This document shows positions 1-4,395 of a stretch of DNA of 6,798 bases, in pieces (the first letter of the stretch is position 1; each line of letters begins with the position of its first letter). Origin of the DNA: VFMC01 sp031400715 (lineage in GTDB: Bacteria > Actinomycetota > Acidimicrobiia > Acidimicrobiales > Ilumatobacteraceae); contig JANNQK010000186.1 in NCBI GenBank assembly GCA_031400715.1, positions 1 through 6,798 of the forward strand, given 5' to 3'. The position numbers and the translations under genes were made by a program. The notes under the pieces are model-generated. The model made no database searches, was not told the DNA's origin, and saw nothing but the letters and a program-made list of their open reading frames with translations.

Positions 1-1
1 C

Positions 2-1057
2 CTGTCGGAACGCTCACTGATCTTCGCCGACCGATCCGGATCGACGGCACGATACGCCGCGCTCGAAGGAGTTCGCTCGTTCGCAGCCGCGCAGGCAGCC
101 AGCGACGGTCGAACGAGAGCGATCGCGTTGTCGCACGCATCGTGGGTCGTCGATCTGGGCCGTCGAGCGCGGGTGGGCATCCGCGGGGGCGATCAACACT
201 TGTGGCTCGCTGCGGTTCGGACCGAGCGAGCGAACATCGACCTCGCGCTGGACTGGATGGCCCTGAACGCAGCGGTCGACGCGGTCGATTCGCTGAACCT
301 GGTGGGTGATCTCTACCTGGCGTGGATGATGGTCGGCGACAGCGAGGCGGGAGCGGCTCGCGCGCTGCGCGCCATCGCGACGAGCGATGGCGCGGGTCCG
401 CCCACGGCGGTGGCGCGTGCCGAAGGATGCGCAGCGCAACTGCTCGCTCGCATCGGCGCCCACGCCGAAGCCGTGGCACTCGGACGACGCGCAGCCGAGC
501 GGATCGAGGGCGGCCCTGAGATCGATGTCGTGGAGGTGACCTCCACCCTCGGACGCGTTCTGATGCACGCCGGCCGCATCGACGAGGGAAGCGATCTGGT
601 GAAGGCCGCGGAGGTCCGTTTCGACGAGCTGGGCGACGACTGGGGCGTCGCCATGGCCCGCCTGTCGATCGGCTGGGCAGAGCACTTGCTCGACCGTCCG
701 GACAACGCCGACCGCTACGTCGAGTCGTCGCTCGAGTCGTTGGGCGCCTTCCCCGATGCGTGGGTCACCCATGCTGCGCACCGGCTTCGCGGCGTGGTGG
801 CTGTCAAGAGCGGCAACGATGCGAGTGCGGTACGGCACTTCGAGGCCGCGCTGACCGGTGCGCGGGCCCTCGGATCGATGACCGACGAAGGTCAGGTGCT
901 CGCCCATCTCGCCGCAGCGCGCGCTCGAACCGGAGAGACCGCTGCGGCGGCCGAGACCTACCGGGCAGCCCAGCGCGCGAGCCGCCTGGCAGGCGATCAC
1001 GTCACCCTCGACTCGGTGCACCGCGAGCTCGAGATGCTGCTGACCCATGGGGTCTAG
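2..1057 (+). CDS. C-terminal part of a large ATPase/TPR transcriptional regulator (5' end outside window)
   Basis: The reading frame is open from the first base and has no credible start inside the window, so this is the last ~351 residues of a longer protein. Near the left end it carries a pattern typical of the region after the NTPase domain in AfsR/SARP, LuxR/MalT-type regulators and some adenylate cyclases: a degenerate 'RYxxLExxRxxA' stretch (about 55-90), a 'SHASWVVDLGRRA' helix, then 'GGDQHLWLAAVRTERANIDL' (about 188-250). The rest (about 290-1050) is Ala/Arg/Leu-rich helix pairs of TPR style with Gly-x-x-x-x-Ala turns, for example around 'LMHAGRIDEG' and 'AVKSGNDASAVRHFEAAL'. Such C-terminal TPR domains sense a ligand or partner and control an N-terminal DNA-binding or effector domain. 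That N-terminal domain is not visible, so SARP, LuxR or cyclase type cannot be decided. The gene ends 134 bp before the ECF sigma gene, in the same direction, and just upstream of a direct-repeat array. Confidence 0.8.
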   Translation: MSERSLIFADRSGSTARYAALEGVRSFAAAQAASDGRTRAIALSHASWVVDLGRRARVGIRGGDQHLWLAAVRTERANIDLALDWMALNAAVDAVDSLNLVGDLYLAWMMVGDSEAGAARALRAIATSDGAGPPTAVARAEGCAAQLLARIGAHAEAVALGRRAAERIEGGPEIDVVEVTSTLGRVLMHAGRIDEGSDLVKAAEVRFDELGDDWGVAMARLSIGWAEHLLDRPDNADRYVESSLESLGAFPDAWVTHAAHRLRGVVAVKSGNDASAVRHFEAALTGARALGSMTDEGQVLAHLAAARARTGETAAAAETYRAAQRASRLAGDHVTLDSVHRELEMLLTHGV

Positions 1058-1118
1058 ACCGCCGGTTCGCTTCGTCGCACCTCACGGAACGATCCACATC
1101 GGCGACACGCTCCTGACA

Positions 1119-1172
1119 CGATCAGCGTTCGATCAGCATTCGGTCAGCGCACCCACAGCGGATCGTCAGCGG
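1119..1172 (+). promoter_or_regulatory. Five-copy 11-bp-phased direct-repeat array upstream of the ECF sigma gene
   Basis: Five heptamers start at 1122, 1133, 1144, 1155 and 1166: TCAGCGT, TCAGCAT, TCAGCGC, ACAGCGG and TCAGCGG. All are exactly 11 bp apart, leaving 4-bp spacers. The first three also share flanking bases (units of 11 bp at 1119, 1130 and 1141). One helical turn per copy puts all sites on the same DNA face, which is the known operator geometry for winged-helix activators of the SARP/OmpR class (heptamer plus 4-bp spacer). The last copy ends 19 nt before the sigma start codon at 1192, where it would overlap a -35 position if the mRNA were leaderless. No good -35/-10 pair or Shine-Dalgarno is visible between 1173 and 1191, as expected for an activator-dependent promoter. 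That the sites bind such a regulator is inference. Confidence 0.75.
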
Positions 1173-1191
1173 GCTCTTCCACGGTGTCGGC

Positions 1192-1965
1192 ATGCCGACT
1201 GCCGTCTCCGACATCGATGAACCACAACTGATCTCACTGGTGCGACAAGGCGACGAACGCGCCTTCGCTGCGCTGTATCAACGGCACTCGAACCATGTCC
1301 GCGGAGCGGCTCGACGGCTCGTGATCGACCCGTGTGCCGCCGAGGACGTGACCCAGGAGGTCTTCACGTTCCTCTGGCAGCACCCGACCCGCGTCGATCC
1401 CCTGCGAGGCGAGCTCAGGACGCTCCTGATGGCGATGGCCAGGTACCGGGCGATCGACGTCATCCGTGCCGAGTCGAGCCGGCGGCGGCGTCAGCACCTC
1501 GTCGTCAGCCGTGACGACGCCGAGCGCGGCCCGACCGAGAGCGATGTCGCCGACACCGTCGTCGATGCCGACGACGAAACGCGCCGATTCGACGAGCTGC
1601 GCACAGCGGTCGCCCACCTCGCCGAACCGCAGCGCACGTCGATCGAACTGGCCTACTTCACGGGGCACACGTTCTGCGAGGTCGCACGGATCACCGGCGT
1701 TCCGGAAGGAACGGCGAAGTCTCGACTGGCGTCGGCGCTCCGCCGGCTCCACGAACAGCTTCCCGTCGTGCTGGACGACGACGCGGACGCGCGAGCGAAC
1801 GCCGACCTGCGCGGTCAGTTCGCCAGGAACGACCGGCGCCACCACGCAGGCCACAACGGCCGCGACAGCCGCCACAGCCACAACGGCCACAACAGCCACA
1901 ACAGCCACAACGGCCACGACAGCCACGACAGCCACGGAGCGTTCACTGTCCGGCAAGCCAGCTGA
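1192..1965 (+). CDS. ECF-type sigma-70 family sigma factor with histidine-rich C-terminal tail
   Basis: A 257-residue RNA polymerase sigma subunit that would redirect transcription to a specific promoter set. Region 2 spans about residues 21-92 ('DERAFAALYQRH', then 'AEDVTQEVFTFLW', the core-binding and -10 recognition helices, then 'MARYRAIDVIR'). Region 4 spans about 135-190 ('LAEPQRTSIELAYFTGHTF', then the helix-turn-helix 'EVARITGVPEGTAKSRLASA' for the -35 element). There is no region 1.1 or 3, as in the ECF group. The usual end is near residue 190; here an extra ~67 residues follow, first acidic (residues 194-200), then Arg-rich, then ten tripeptide repeats with 11 His between 217 and 249. 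The ATG at 1192 puts the normal ECF N-terminus in place; no Shine-Dalgarno is seen. No anti-sigma gene follows: the next gene is convergent. The five-copy array at 1119-1172 sits immediately upstream. The ECF subgroup cannot be assigned by eye; the sigma identity is secure. Confidence 0.96.
   Translation: MPTAVSDIDEPQLISLVRQGDERAFAALYQRHSNHVRGAARRLVIDPCAAEDVTQEVFTFLWQHPTRVDPLRGELRTLLMAMARYRAIDVIRAESSRRRRQHLVVSRDDAERGPTESDVADTVVDADDETRRFDELRTAVAHLAEPQRTSIELAYFTGHTFCEVARITGVPEGTAKSRLASALRRLHEQLPVVLDDDADARANADLRGQFARNDRRHHAGHNGRDSRHSHNGHNSHNSHNGHDSHDSHGAFTVRQAS
1849..1938 (+). repeat. Ten in-frame 9-bp tandem repeats encoding (G/S)H(N/D)
   Basis: Ten consecutive 9-bp units of the form RGCCACRAC fill 1849-1938. 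They are codon-aligned with the sigma gene and translate as GHN, GRD, SRH, SHN, GHN, SHN, SHN, GHD, SHD, SHG (residues 220-249). Units 2 and 3 are the most diverged, while units 4-9 differ only by purine transitions, which suggests recent expansion by slippage. The 9-bp period keeps the frame whatever the copy number, so tail length can vary without breaking the protein. Histidine spaced every third residue with Asn/Asp/Ser/Gly between is the composition seen in Zn/Ni-binding His-rich segments of metal chaperones and transporters; metal binding here is inferred. Confidence 0.95.
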
Positions 1966-2269
1966 TCACGACATCGTCGGGAAACGACGACAGGTGATCT
2001 CGAGCGAGCAACTGAACTCGATCGCTCTCTCCGTCGCGCCAGCACTCGATGATCACCAGATGTTGGCGGTCACGACGCGTCGTCGCCAACGCTCGTGCAT
2101 GTGCGACGTGCTCGGGCGATGCATCCACCGCGACGACGAACGCTGCAGCGGCATCGAACGACCAGGGATGGTCGCGCGCCGCTGAAGCCACGAGCACCGC
2201 CGCCAACGGATCACCCGCCACGAGGCGCGCGATCACGGCGGCGACGAGTGGATCGGTGTGGTGCGACAT
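1943..2269 (-). CDS. Small uncharacterised helical (TPR-like) protein
   Basis: A 108-residue protein read from the ATG at 2269. I do not recognise the family. It contains what looks like two related helix-pair units: an N-terminal one (residues about 9-40, 'IARLVAGD' ... 'SAARDHP') and a C-terminal one (about 72-105, 'IIECWRDGESDRVQLLARDH' then 'FPDDVVISWLAG'). The 'GDxxxA...L..DHLxxxPxDxxxxW' style resembles TPR-like repeats such as those of TTC38-type proteins, but this is a resemblance by eye. There is no signal peptide or membrane segment. Codon use is strongly GC3-biased in this frame, supporting a real gene. The open frame extends upstream to a TTG at 2380, but that stretch is Arg/Pro-rich and overlaps the repeat array; the ATG places the array 20 nt upstream, matching the sigma gene. 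The 3' end overlaps the convergent sigma gene by 23 bp. Confidence 0.72.
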   Translation of the reverse strand: MSHHTDPLVAAVIARLVAGDPLAAVLVASAARDHPWSFDAAAAFVVAVDASPEHVAHARALATTRRDRQHLVIIECWRDGESDRVQLLARDHLSSFPDDVVISWLAGQ

Positions 2270-2289
2270 GTCACTGAGTCTCGGGGGTA

Positions 2290-2318
2290 CCGCTGACAGC
2301 TCGTTGACGATCCGCTGA
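2290..2318 (-). promoter_or_regulatory. Second 11-bp-phased array of the same heptamer, upstream of the small minus-strand gene
   Basis: Read on the minus strand, heptamers TCAGCGG (2318-2312), TCAACGA (2307-2301) and TCAGCGG (2296-2290) are spaced exactly 11 bp with 4-bp spacers. The outer two are identical to the last copy of the array before the sigma gene; the middle one has two changes. A 13-bp stretch (CAGCGGATCGTCA) is shared identically with 1156-1168. The last copy ends 20 nt before the ATG at 2269, against 19 nt for the sigma gene. After an 8-bp gap the sequence GAGACT offers a weak -10-like element. The array also lies about 105 bp before the divergent membrane-protein gene at 2424 and could affect both directions. 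Confidence 0.68.
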
Positions 2319-2423
2319 TCGACAGCGAGTCGCAGCGTCGGCGATCCTTGCGGTCGTGCAGAACGTGACGCTCGAAACAAGCGATGAGCAATCCGTCGTC
2401 GTTGCGGCTCTGAACTGGGCGGT

Positions 2424-2768
2424 GTGAAACGTCTTGCCCCGTTCGTGACAGCTGCTCTGGTCCTTCTTGGAGCGCTGGTTCTTGGAGCGCTGGTTCACAT
2501 CAAGCTCTACTTCGACGGGTATCGCTCGGTGCCGAATGCCAACCTCGGGAGATCCTTGCTGCTCAACGGGGCGGCCGGAACCGTGCTCGCGGTCGCTCTC
2601 GTGTCGATCGGTTCGGCATCGCGCCTCGGTCGTCTCACCCGCGCTGCCACCGCTGGGCAGGCCGCAGCGCCGCTCGTCGCGTTGGCGATGAGCAGAGCCG
2701 ATGCCGGGGTGTTCGGGTTCACCGAGTCCGGTTGGAGCCCGTCGCCGGCGCTGCGGCGACCGTGGTGA
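2424..2768 (+). CDS. Small integral membrane protein, possibly truncated at the C-terminus
   Basis: A 114-residue protein with a GTG start at 2424. It has a short basic N-terminus (MKR) and three hydrophobic segments at about residues 5-25, 47-63 and 75-90, so it should sit in the cytoplasmic membrane. Between helices 1 and 2 is a polar loop 'HIKLYFDGYRSVPNANLGRS', and after helix 3 comes 'GVFGFTESGWSPSP'. I recall this layout, with an 'FGFxExGWxPSP' loop leading into a final helix, in small actinobacterial four-helix membrane proteins of unknown function. Here the expected fourth helix is missing: the frame ends 'ALRRPW' and stops. In the +2 frame right after this point the sequence continues 'AAATVVTFDLGAVWAS', a hydrophobic stretch, so a frameshift near 2745 is possible. 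No clear Shine-Dalgarno is present. It is divergent from the small minus gene and convergent with the MaoC gene. Confidence 0.7.
   Translation: MKRLAPFVTAALVLLGALVLGALVHIKLYFDGYRSVPNANLGRSLLLNGAAGTVLAVALVSIGSASRLGRLTRAATAGQAAAPLVALAMSRADAGVFGFTESGWSPSPALRRPW
2464..2493 (+). repeat. Perfect 15-bp tandem duplication inside the first membrane helix
   Basis: The 15-mer TTCTTGGAGCGCTGG occurs twice back to back (2464-2478, 2479-2493) with no mismatch. It is in frame and lengthens the first hydrophobic segment of the membrane protein by five residues, giving 'LLGALVLGALV'. The lack of any divergence suggests a recent slippage event. Confidence 0.9.
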
Positions 2769-2860
2769 CGTTCGACCTGGGTGCCGTCTGGGCGAGCGAC
2801 GGCGACCGCGCTGGTGACGCCTCCCCTGCCGCTGCCACAACTGATCTGACGCGTGTGATA

Positions 2861-2889
2861 CCCGGTGGACGACCGGGGATCGTGATCCC
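2861..2889. terminator. Possible bidirectional terminator hairpins between convergent genes
   Basis: CCCGGT (2861-2866) can pair with ACCGGG (2872-2877) around a 5-nt loop. An overlapping second inverted repeat, GGGAT (2876-2880) with ATCCC (2885-2889), competes with it. Both lie between the stop of the membrane-protein gene (2768) and the stop of the convergent MaoC gene (2914), the expected place for a shared terminator. The stems are short and no T-run follows on either strand, so this is weak. Otherwise 2769-2913 shows nothing beyond the possible frameshifted continuation of the upstream gene. Confidence 0.3.
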
Positions 2890-2913
2890 AGCTCGTCCAC
2901 CACACGCCGCCGG

Positions 2914-3771
2914 CTACGGGCTTCGCCGGGCCACCTGACCGTCGGTGATGGCGCGCCGACCGTCGCCGGTCAGCACGTCGAAGCGCAACAGGTCTGCCGA
3001 TGCGTCGAGCAACCGGATCTCGATCACCGAGCCGAGGGCGACCATCGAGGTGAACTCCCCACTCACGCGGTGCACCGCAGAGAGCGGCCAGCCGGCCAGG
3101 CTCGTGGCGATCGAGACACCACGGGCCAACGTGGCTGTGCCGTGCAGGATGGGGTCGGCAAGGCCTGCCGCGCGGGCGATGAGCACGTCGGTATGGATCG
3201 GGTTCCAGATCCGTGCGCACTCGGAGTACACGTGCGCATCGATGGATCGAACTTGGCTCGACTGCACAGCGATCGGTCGATCGGGCACATCGATGGTCCG
3301 TGCCGGTGGCCATCCGACATCGACCGACGTCGGCTCACCGTCGAGTTCCACCCCGAGGAAGATCGAACCCATGCGTGTCTGCCAGATGATCGACCCATCG
3401 GCCGCCGACGCGACGAACAGCACATCCTGCGTGGCGCCCGCGCGTCGGCGGTCGACTCCGATCACCGTGGCGCGGATGTCGATCTGCTCGCCCGGGCGCA
3501 CCGGTCGCTCGAGCAGCACCGCGTGTGTCAGGTGAACGCCTCGAAGCACCTCGGCGCGAGTCATTCCGATCGGCACGGCGGAGTGGGTCACGAGCAGCTC
3601 CCACTCGGGCGCGACCGGGAACATCGGATGGGTGACGAGATCGGCGGTCGTGTCGTACAGCTCGGGCCGCTCGTCGGGAACGCCGGCGGCGAAGGCCATC
3701 AACCACCTGGCGTCGCAACGCACGGACACATGACCGAACTCGCGGCCCACCATCTCCGGGGTCAACGGCAT
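2914..3771 (-). CDS. MaoC-like double-hotdog protein (acyl-CoA dehydratase/hydratase family)
   Basis: A 285-residue protein with two hotdog halves. The N-terminal half (about 5-140) has the family features 'HPMFPVAPEWELLV' and 'LERPVRPGEQIDIRATV'. The C-terminal half (about 165-280) carries 'RIWNPIHTD' (187-195), 'ADPILHGTAT' (206-214) and 'VSGEFTSMVALGSVIEI'. In MaoC/R-hydratases this second motif holds the Asp/His pair that hydrates enoyl-CoA. His193 is present, but the position five residues before it, normally Asp, is Ile188. It may act on a CoA thioester by a changed mechanism, or only bind one; the substrate cannot be told. The ATG at 3771 is preceded by AGAGGAG with 6-nt spacing, the best ribosome site in the window. 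It lies 54 bp downstream of the Fur-family gene on the same strand, so read-through co-transcription is possible, but it has its own strong ribosome site and no obvious zinc link. Confidence 0.9.
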   Translation of the reverse strand: MPLTPEMVGREFGHVSVRCDARWLMAFAAGVPDERPELYDTTADLVTHPMFPVAPEWELLVTHSAVPIGMTRAEVLRGVHLTHAVLLERPVRPGEQIDIRATVIGVDRRRAGATQDVLFVASAADGSIIWQTRMGSIFLGVELDGEPTSVDVGWPPARTIDVPDRPIAVQSSQVRSIDAHVYSECARIWNPIHTDVLIARAAGLADPILHGTATLARGVSIATSLAGWPLSAVHRVSGEFTSMVALGSVIEIRLLDASADLLRFDVLTGDGRRAITDGQVARRSP

Positions 3772-3777
3772 GGTCGG

Positions 3778-3784
3778 CTCCTCT
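3778..3784 (-). promoter_or_regulatory. Strong Shine-Dalgarno for the MaoC-like gene
   Basis: On the minus strand AGAGGAG stands 6 nt before the ATG at 3771. It fixes the start and contrasts with the other genes here, which mostly lack a recognisable site. Confidence 0.85.
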
Positions 3785-3801
3785 CGTCGTGTTCGTTCAC
3801 A

Positions 3802-3826
3802 TCGGCATCGTTCGTGTCGGCATCGT
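3802..3826. repeat. Two-copy 10-bp direct repeat between the Fur-family and MaoC-like genes
   Basis: TCGGCATCGT occurs at 3802-3811 and 3817-3826, offset by 15 bp, in the 54-bp spacer and touching the Fur-family stop codon. It may be a slippage remnant or a short operator; no function is evident. Confidence 0.6.
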
Positions 3827-4254
3827 CATGTGGAGCACGCTCTGCAACGGCCGGCGAGGGCGAAGTGCTGGTCGGTGAGTCGGAAGCCGGTCTGTTCCTG
3901 CAGCTCGGCTGACCACCCGTCGAACGTGGAGGAGGGAACCACTTCGATCTGTCCGCAGTCGTCGCACACCACATGGGCATGTCGGTGAGTGGTGAGATGG
4001 AACGCCGCCGGTCCGTGTCCGAGATGCACGTGGGCGACCAGACCCATCTGTTCCAGCGCGTCGAGGAAGCGGTACACGGTCGTGATGTGCACCTCGGGCA
4101 GAGCCGCCTGCACCTTGCCGGCGAGCTCCTCGGCCGTCACGTGATCGGACTCGTCGAACAGCACGCCGAGTATCGCTCTGCGCTGGTCGGTCACACGACC
4201 GCCCTGCTCCCGAATCGCCTGCAGGGTGCGATCGATTGCGTCGGTGCCGGCCAC
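3826..4254 (-). CDS. zur: Fur-family metalloregulator, probably zinc-responsive Zur
   Basis: A 142-residue cytoplasmic repressor of normal Fur-family length. The winged helix occupies about residues 5-85, with 'QRRAILGVLFDESDHVTAEE' and the DNA-recognition segment 'HITTVYRFLDALEQMGLV' (56-73). The dimerisation and metal part follows: 'HLTTHRHAHVVCDDCG' (86-101) with His86, His90, His92, His94, Cys97 and Cys100, then 'DQHFALAGRCRAC' with His130, Cys137 and Cys140. The two CxxC pairs form the structural zinc site typical of the family; the His cluster supplies the sensing site. It is divergently placed from a zinc-type ABC uptake operon, the standard position for Zur, so zinc is the likeliest co-repressor; Mn or Fe sensing is not excluded by sequence. 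The start is GTG at 4254, with TAGTGT seven bases upstream suggesting a leaderless message. It probably also autoregulates through the shared intergenic region. Confidence 0.93.
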   Translation of the reverse strand: MAGTDAIDRTLQAIREQGGRVTDQRRAILGVLFDESDHVTAEELAGKVQAALPEVHITTVYRFLDALEQMGLVAHVHLGHGPAAFHLTTHRHAHVVCDDCGQIEVVPSSTFDGWSAELQEQTGFRLTDQHFALAGRCRACST

Positions 4255-4261
4255 CCACCGA

Positions 4262-4267
4262 ACACTA
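4262..4267 (-). promoter_or_regulatory. Candidate -10 element of the Fur-family gene
   Basis: TAGTGT on the minus strand fits TAnnnT and ends 7 nt before the GTG start, so transcription would begin at or next to the start codon. No convincing -35 is seen; the -35 position falls in the 16-bp tandem repeats. Confidence 0.35.
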
Positions 4268-4274
4268 CGTCCAC

Positions 4275-4338
4275 GACGGGAGCGGAGGTCGACGGGAGCG
4301 GAGGTCGACGGGAGTGGAGGTCGACGGGGGTGGAGGTC
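4275..4338. repeat. Four 16-bp tandem repeats in the zur-znuA divergent promoter region
   Basis: Units at 4275-4290, 4291-4306, 4307-4322 and 4323-4338. Units 1 and 2 are identical (GACGGGAGCGGAGGTC), unit 3 has one change and unit 4 two. Each junction makes the palindrome GTCGAC. The block fills nearly half of the 141-bp space between the divergent genes, upstream of both promoters. The order of divergence suggests stepwise expansion. The copies may be regulator-binding sites or a variable spacer affecting expression of both genes. Confidence 0.93.
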
Positions 4339-4349
4339 GACGTGACCTC
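4333..4349. promoter_or_regulatory. Inverted repeat at the edge of the 16-bp repeats
   Basis: GAGGTC (4333-4338) and GACCTC (4344-4349) form perfect 6-bp arms around a 5-bp centre, using the end of the last tandem repeat as its left arm. It could be a dimeric protein site; as RNA it would matter only if transcription started upstream of it. Confidence 0.4.
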
Positions 4350-4368
4350 TGTCGGCCGGTCCGCTGCT

Positions 4369-4389
4369 GCAACCAGCTTGCGATACGTT
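4369..4389 (+). promoter_or_regulatory. Candidate znuA promoter and operator
   Basis: TACGTT (4384-4389) fits TAnnnT and ends 6 nt before the GTG start of znuA at 4396, as for a leaderless message. Just upstream, GCAA-CCAGC-TTGC (4369-4381) is a near-perfect 13-bp inverted repeat lying where the -35/-10 spacer would be, a natural place for repressor binding. It does not resemble the AT-rich Zur boxes known from Streptomyces or Mycobacterium, so calling it a Zur site is speculative. Confidence 0.3.
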
Positions 4390-4395
4390 CGAGGC

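Noticed and set aside
14..1048. Long minus-strand open frame opposite the TPR regulator
   Set aside because: It is the mirror of a high-GC gene; its translation is Arg/His-rich with no domain logic, while the plus frame shows recognisable regulator motifs and GC3 bias.
1491..1511. Further heptamer-like sequences (TCAGCAC, TCAGCCG) inside the sigma gene
   Set aside because: They are 14 bp apart, out of the 11-bp phase, and sit in coding sequence; chance matches are likely.
1234..1956. Minus-strand frame opposite the sigma gene, with a Val/Ala-repeat N-terminus
   Set aside because: The repeat is the complement of the His-repeat DNA and stays open for that reason; the plus strand carries clear sigma regions 2 and 4.
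1119..2318. The inverted arrays as the ends of a mobile element, in the manner of Tn7-like multi-site ends
   Set aside because: There is no transposase, target-site duplication or abrupt composition change; operator arrays in front of two genes fit better, though comparison with an empty site would settle it.
2270..2380. Longer form of the small minus-strand protein from a TTG at 2380
   Set aside because: The added 37 residues are Arg/Pro-rich, lack a ribosome site and cover the repeat array; the ATG at 2269 restores the same array-to-start spacing as the sigma gene.
2732..2938. Independent small plus-strand gene
   Set aside because: Its only start is a TTG inside the membrane-protein gene with no ribosome site; if real it is more likely the frameshifted continuation of that gene.
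2507..3313. Long Arg-rich minus frame spanning the membrane-protein and MaoC regions
   Set aside because: It is out of frame with the well-supported MaoC-like gene that occupies most of it, and its composition is that of a shadow frame.
3070..3912. Plus-strand open frame opposite the MaoC-like gene
   Set aside because: It is antisense to a gene with clear hotdog motifs and a strong ribosome site, and it is His/Arg-rich without domain features.
4275..4338. CRISPR array
   Set aside because: The 16-bp units are directly adjacent without spacers and no cas gene is present.
3973..4395. N-terminal extension of znuA
   Set aside because: The extension overlaps the divergent Fur-family gene and the 16-bp repeats and would place the lipoprotein signal in mid-protein; the GTG at 4396 gives a proper signal peptide.
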